Shown piece after piece: positions 63,841 through 64,000 of a DNA stretch of 64,000 nucleotides (position 1 is its first letter; the number at the start of each line of letters is the position of its first letter). The DNA is taken from contig NZ_JBEPTK010000001.1 in NCBI RefSeq assembly GCF_040549485.1, forward strand, positions 558,001 through 622,000. Reading direction: 5' to 3'. A program made the translations under genes and the position numbers. This DNA comes from Constrictibacter sp. MBR-5. GTDB taxonomy: Bacteria > Pseudomonadota > Alphaproteobacteria > JAJUGE01. The notes beneath the pieces were generated by a model that worked only from the letters and a program-made list of their open reading frames with translations, made no database searches and had not been told where the DNA came from.

Positions 63841-64000
63841 ATGACCATCGGCACCGCCGCCCATCCGCCGCTCACCCTCGCCGCGCGCCTCGCCCGGCGG
63901 CCGCGGGTCAACGCCTACTGGATCCTCGTCGCACCGGCGCTGGTCCTGATGCTGGTCTTCTACCTCTACCCGCTGGGCCAGGTGCTCTGGATCAGCGTGA
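63841..64000 (+). CDS. ABC transporter permease, PotB-like (partial)
   Basis: N-terminal 53 residues of an inner-membrane permease, cut by the window edge. Start at 63841, ten bases after the ATPase stop. A basic N-terminus (AARLARRPRVNAYWILVAPA) leads into a membrane helix (ALVLMLVFYLYPLGQVLWIS), the usual opening of PotB/PhnU-type permeases. Confidence 0.85.
   Translation, partial: MTIGTAAHPPLTLAARLARRPRVNAYWILVAPALVLMLVFYLYPLGQVLWISV

Overview
The window is very GC-rich throughout and carries tightly packed bacterial operons. Gene content points to an alphaproteobacterium of a Rhodospirillales-like type: a fused indolepyruvate ferredoxin oxidoreductase, MeaB, a CarD-type regulator, a PimC/PimD-like acyl-CoA dehydrogenase pair, a PPK2-type polyphosphate kinase, and an imperfect GTTC-N7-GTTC box before uvrA. 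No rRNA, CRISPR array, insertion sequence or phage module was seen. The window opens inside one ABC transporter operon and closes inside another, so both edges cut genes.

Layout. 1-6.8 kb (minus strand): family-5 substrate-binding protein and DppB-type permease of a peptide-type ABC importer, preceded by catabolic enzymes (quinone oxidoreductase-like, malate/lactate dehydrogenase-like, amidohydrolase) and a DUF4197 protein. 7-15.4 kb (plus): large MscS channel, GlxA-type regulator coupled to an MFS transporter, PepSY protein followed by a PhoP/PhoQ-like two-component pair, and a CarD-family regulator. 15.5-23.1 kb: htpG behind a heat-shock-type promoter, then a cobalamin riboswitch controlling a TonB receptor and a BtuD/BtuF/BtuC-like ABC system. 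23.1-27.1 kb (minus): small membrane protein, tandem UspA protein, and two paired acyl-CoA dehydrogenases. 27.0-27.6 kb is a less GC-rich patch that seems to hold an apparently frameshifted small gene and a 33-residue ORF. 27.7-38 kb: uvrA, an ArsC/Spx-like protein, an AidB-like acyl-CoA dehydrogenase divergent from a LysR regulator, a FAH-type hydratase, enoyl-CoA hydratase, MeaB, rpmB and an unknown membrane protein.

38-49.3 kb is an exopolysaccharide locus: Wzc-like ATPase split from its GumC-like membrane partner, Wza-like lipoprotein, O-antigen ligase-like polymerase, type I pantothenate kinase (unexpected here), polysaccharide deacetylase, glycosyltransferase, flippase, secreted GH5 glycosidase and FkbM methyltransferase. 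A long palindromic repeat follows. 49.6-59.1 kb: fused indolepyruvate ferredoxin oxidoreductase, beta-CASP metallo-hydrolase, amino-acid-synthesis family protein, NUDIX hydrolase, DinB protein, PPK2 and a cytosine-deaminase-like amidohydrolase. 59.2-61 kb: tRNA-Cys and tRNA-Asn with their signals, then a group of small uncharacterised genes. 61-64 kb: a PHP-domain hydrolase divergent from a PhnZ-like HD oxygenase and a PotA-type ABC ATPase with the start of its permease, suggesting uptake and breakdown of a phosphonate such as 2-aminoethylphosphonate.

The strongest regulatory signals are the B12 riboswitch, the RpoH-like promoter of htpG, a palindrome touching the lysR start, the rpmB promoter and terminator, and paired hairpins after the ABC binding-protein gene. 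The observations most worth following are the 27 kb patch, the EPS ATPase without the Walker A lysine, the small-gene cluster near 60 kb and the PhnZ-like cluster. All assignments come from reading translated sequence; no database search was run.
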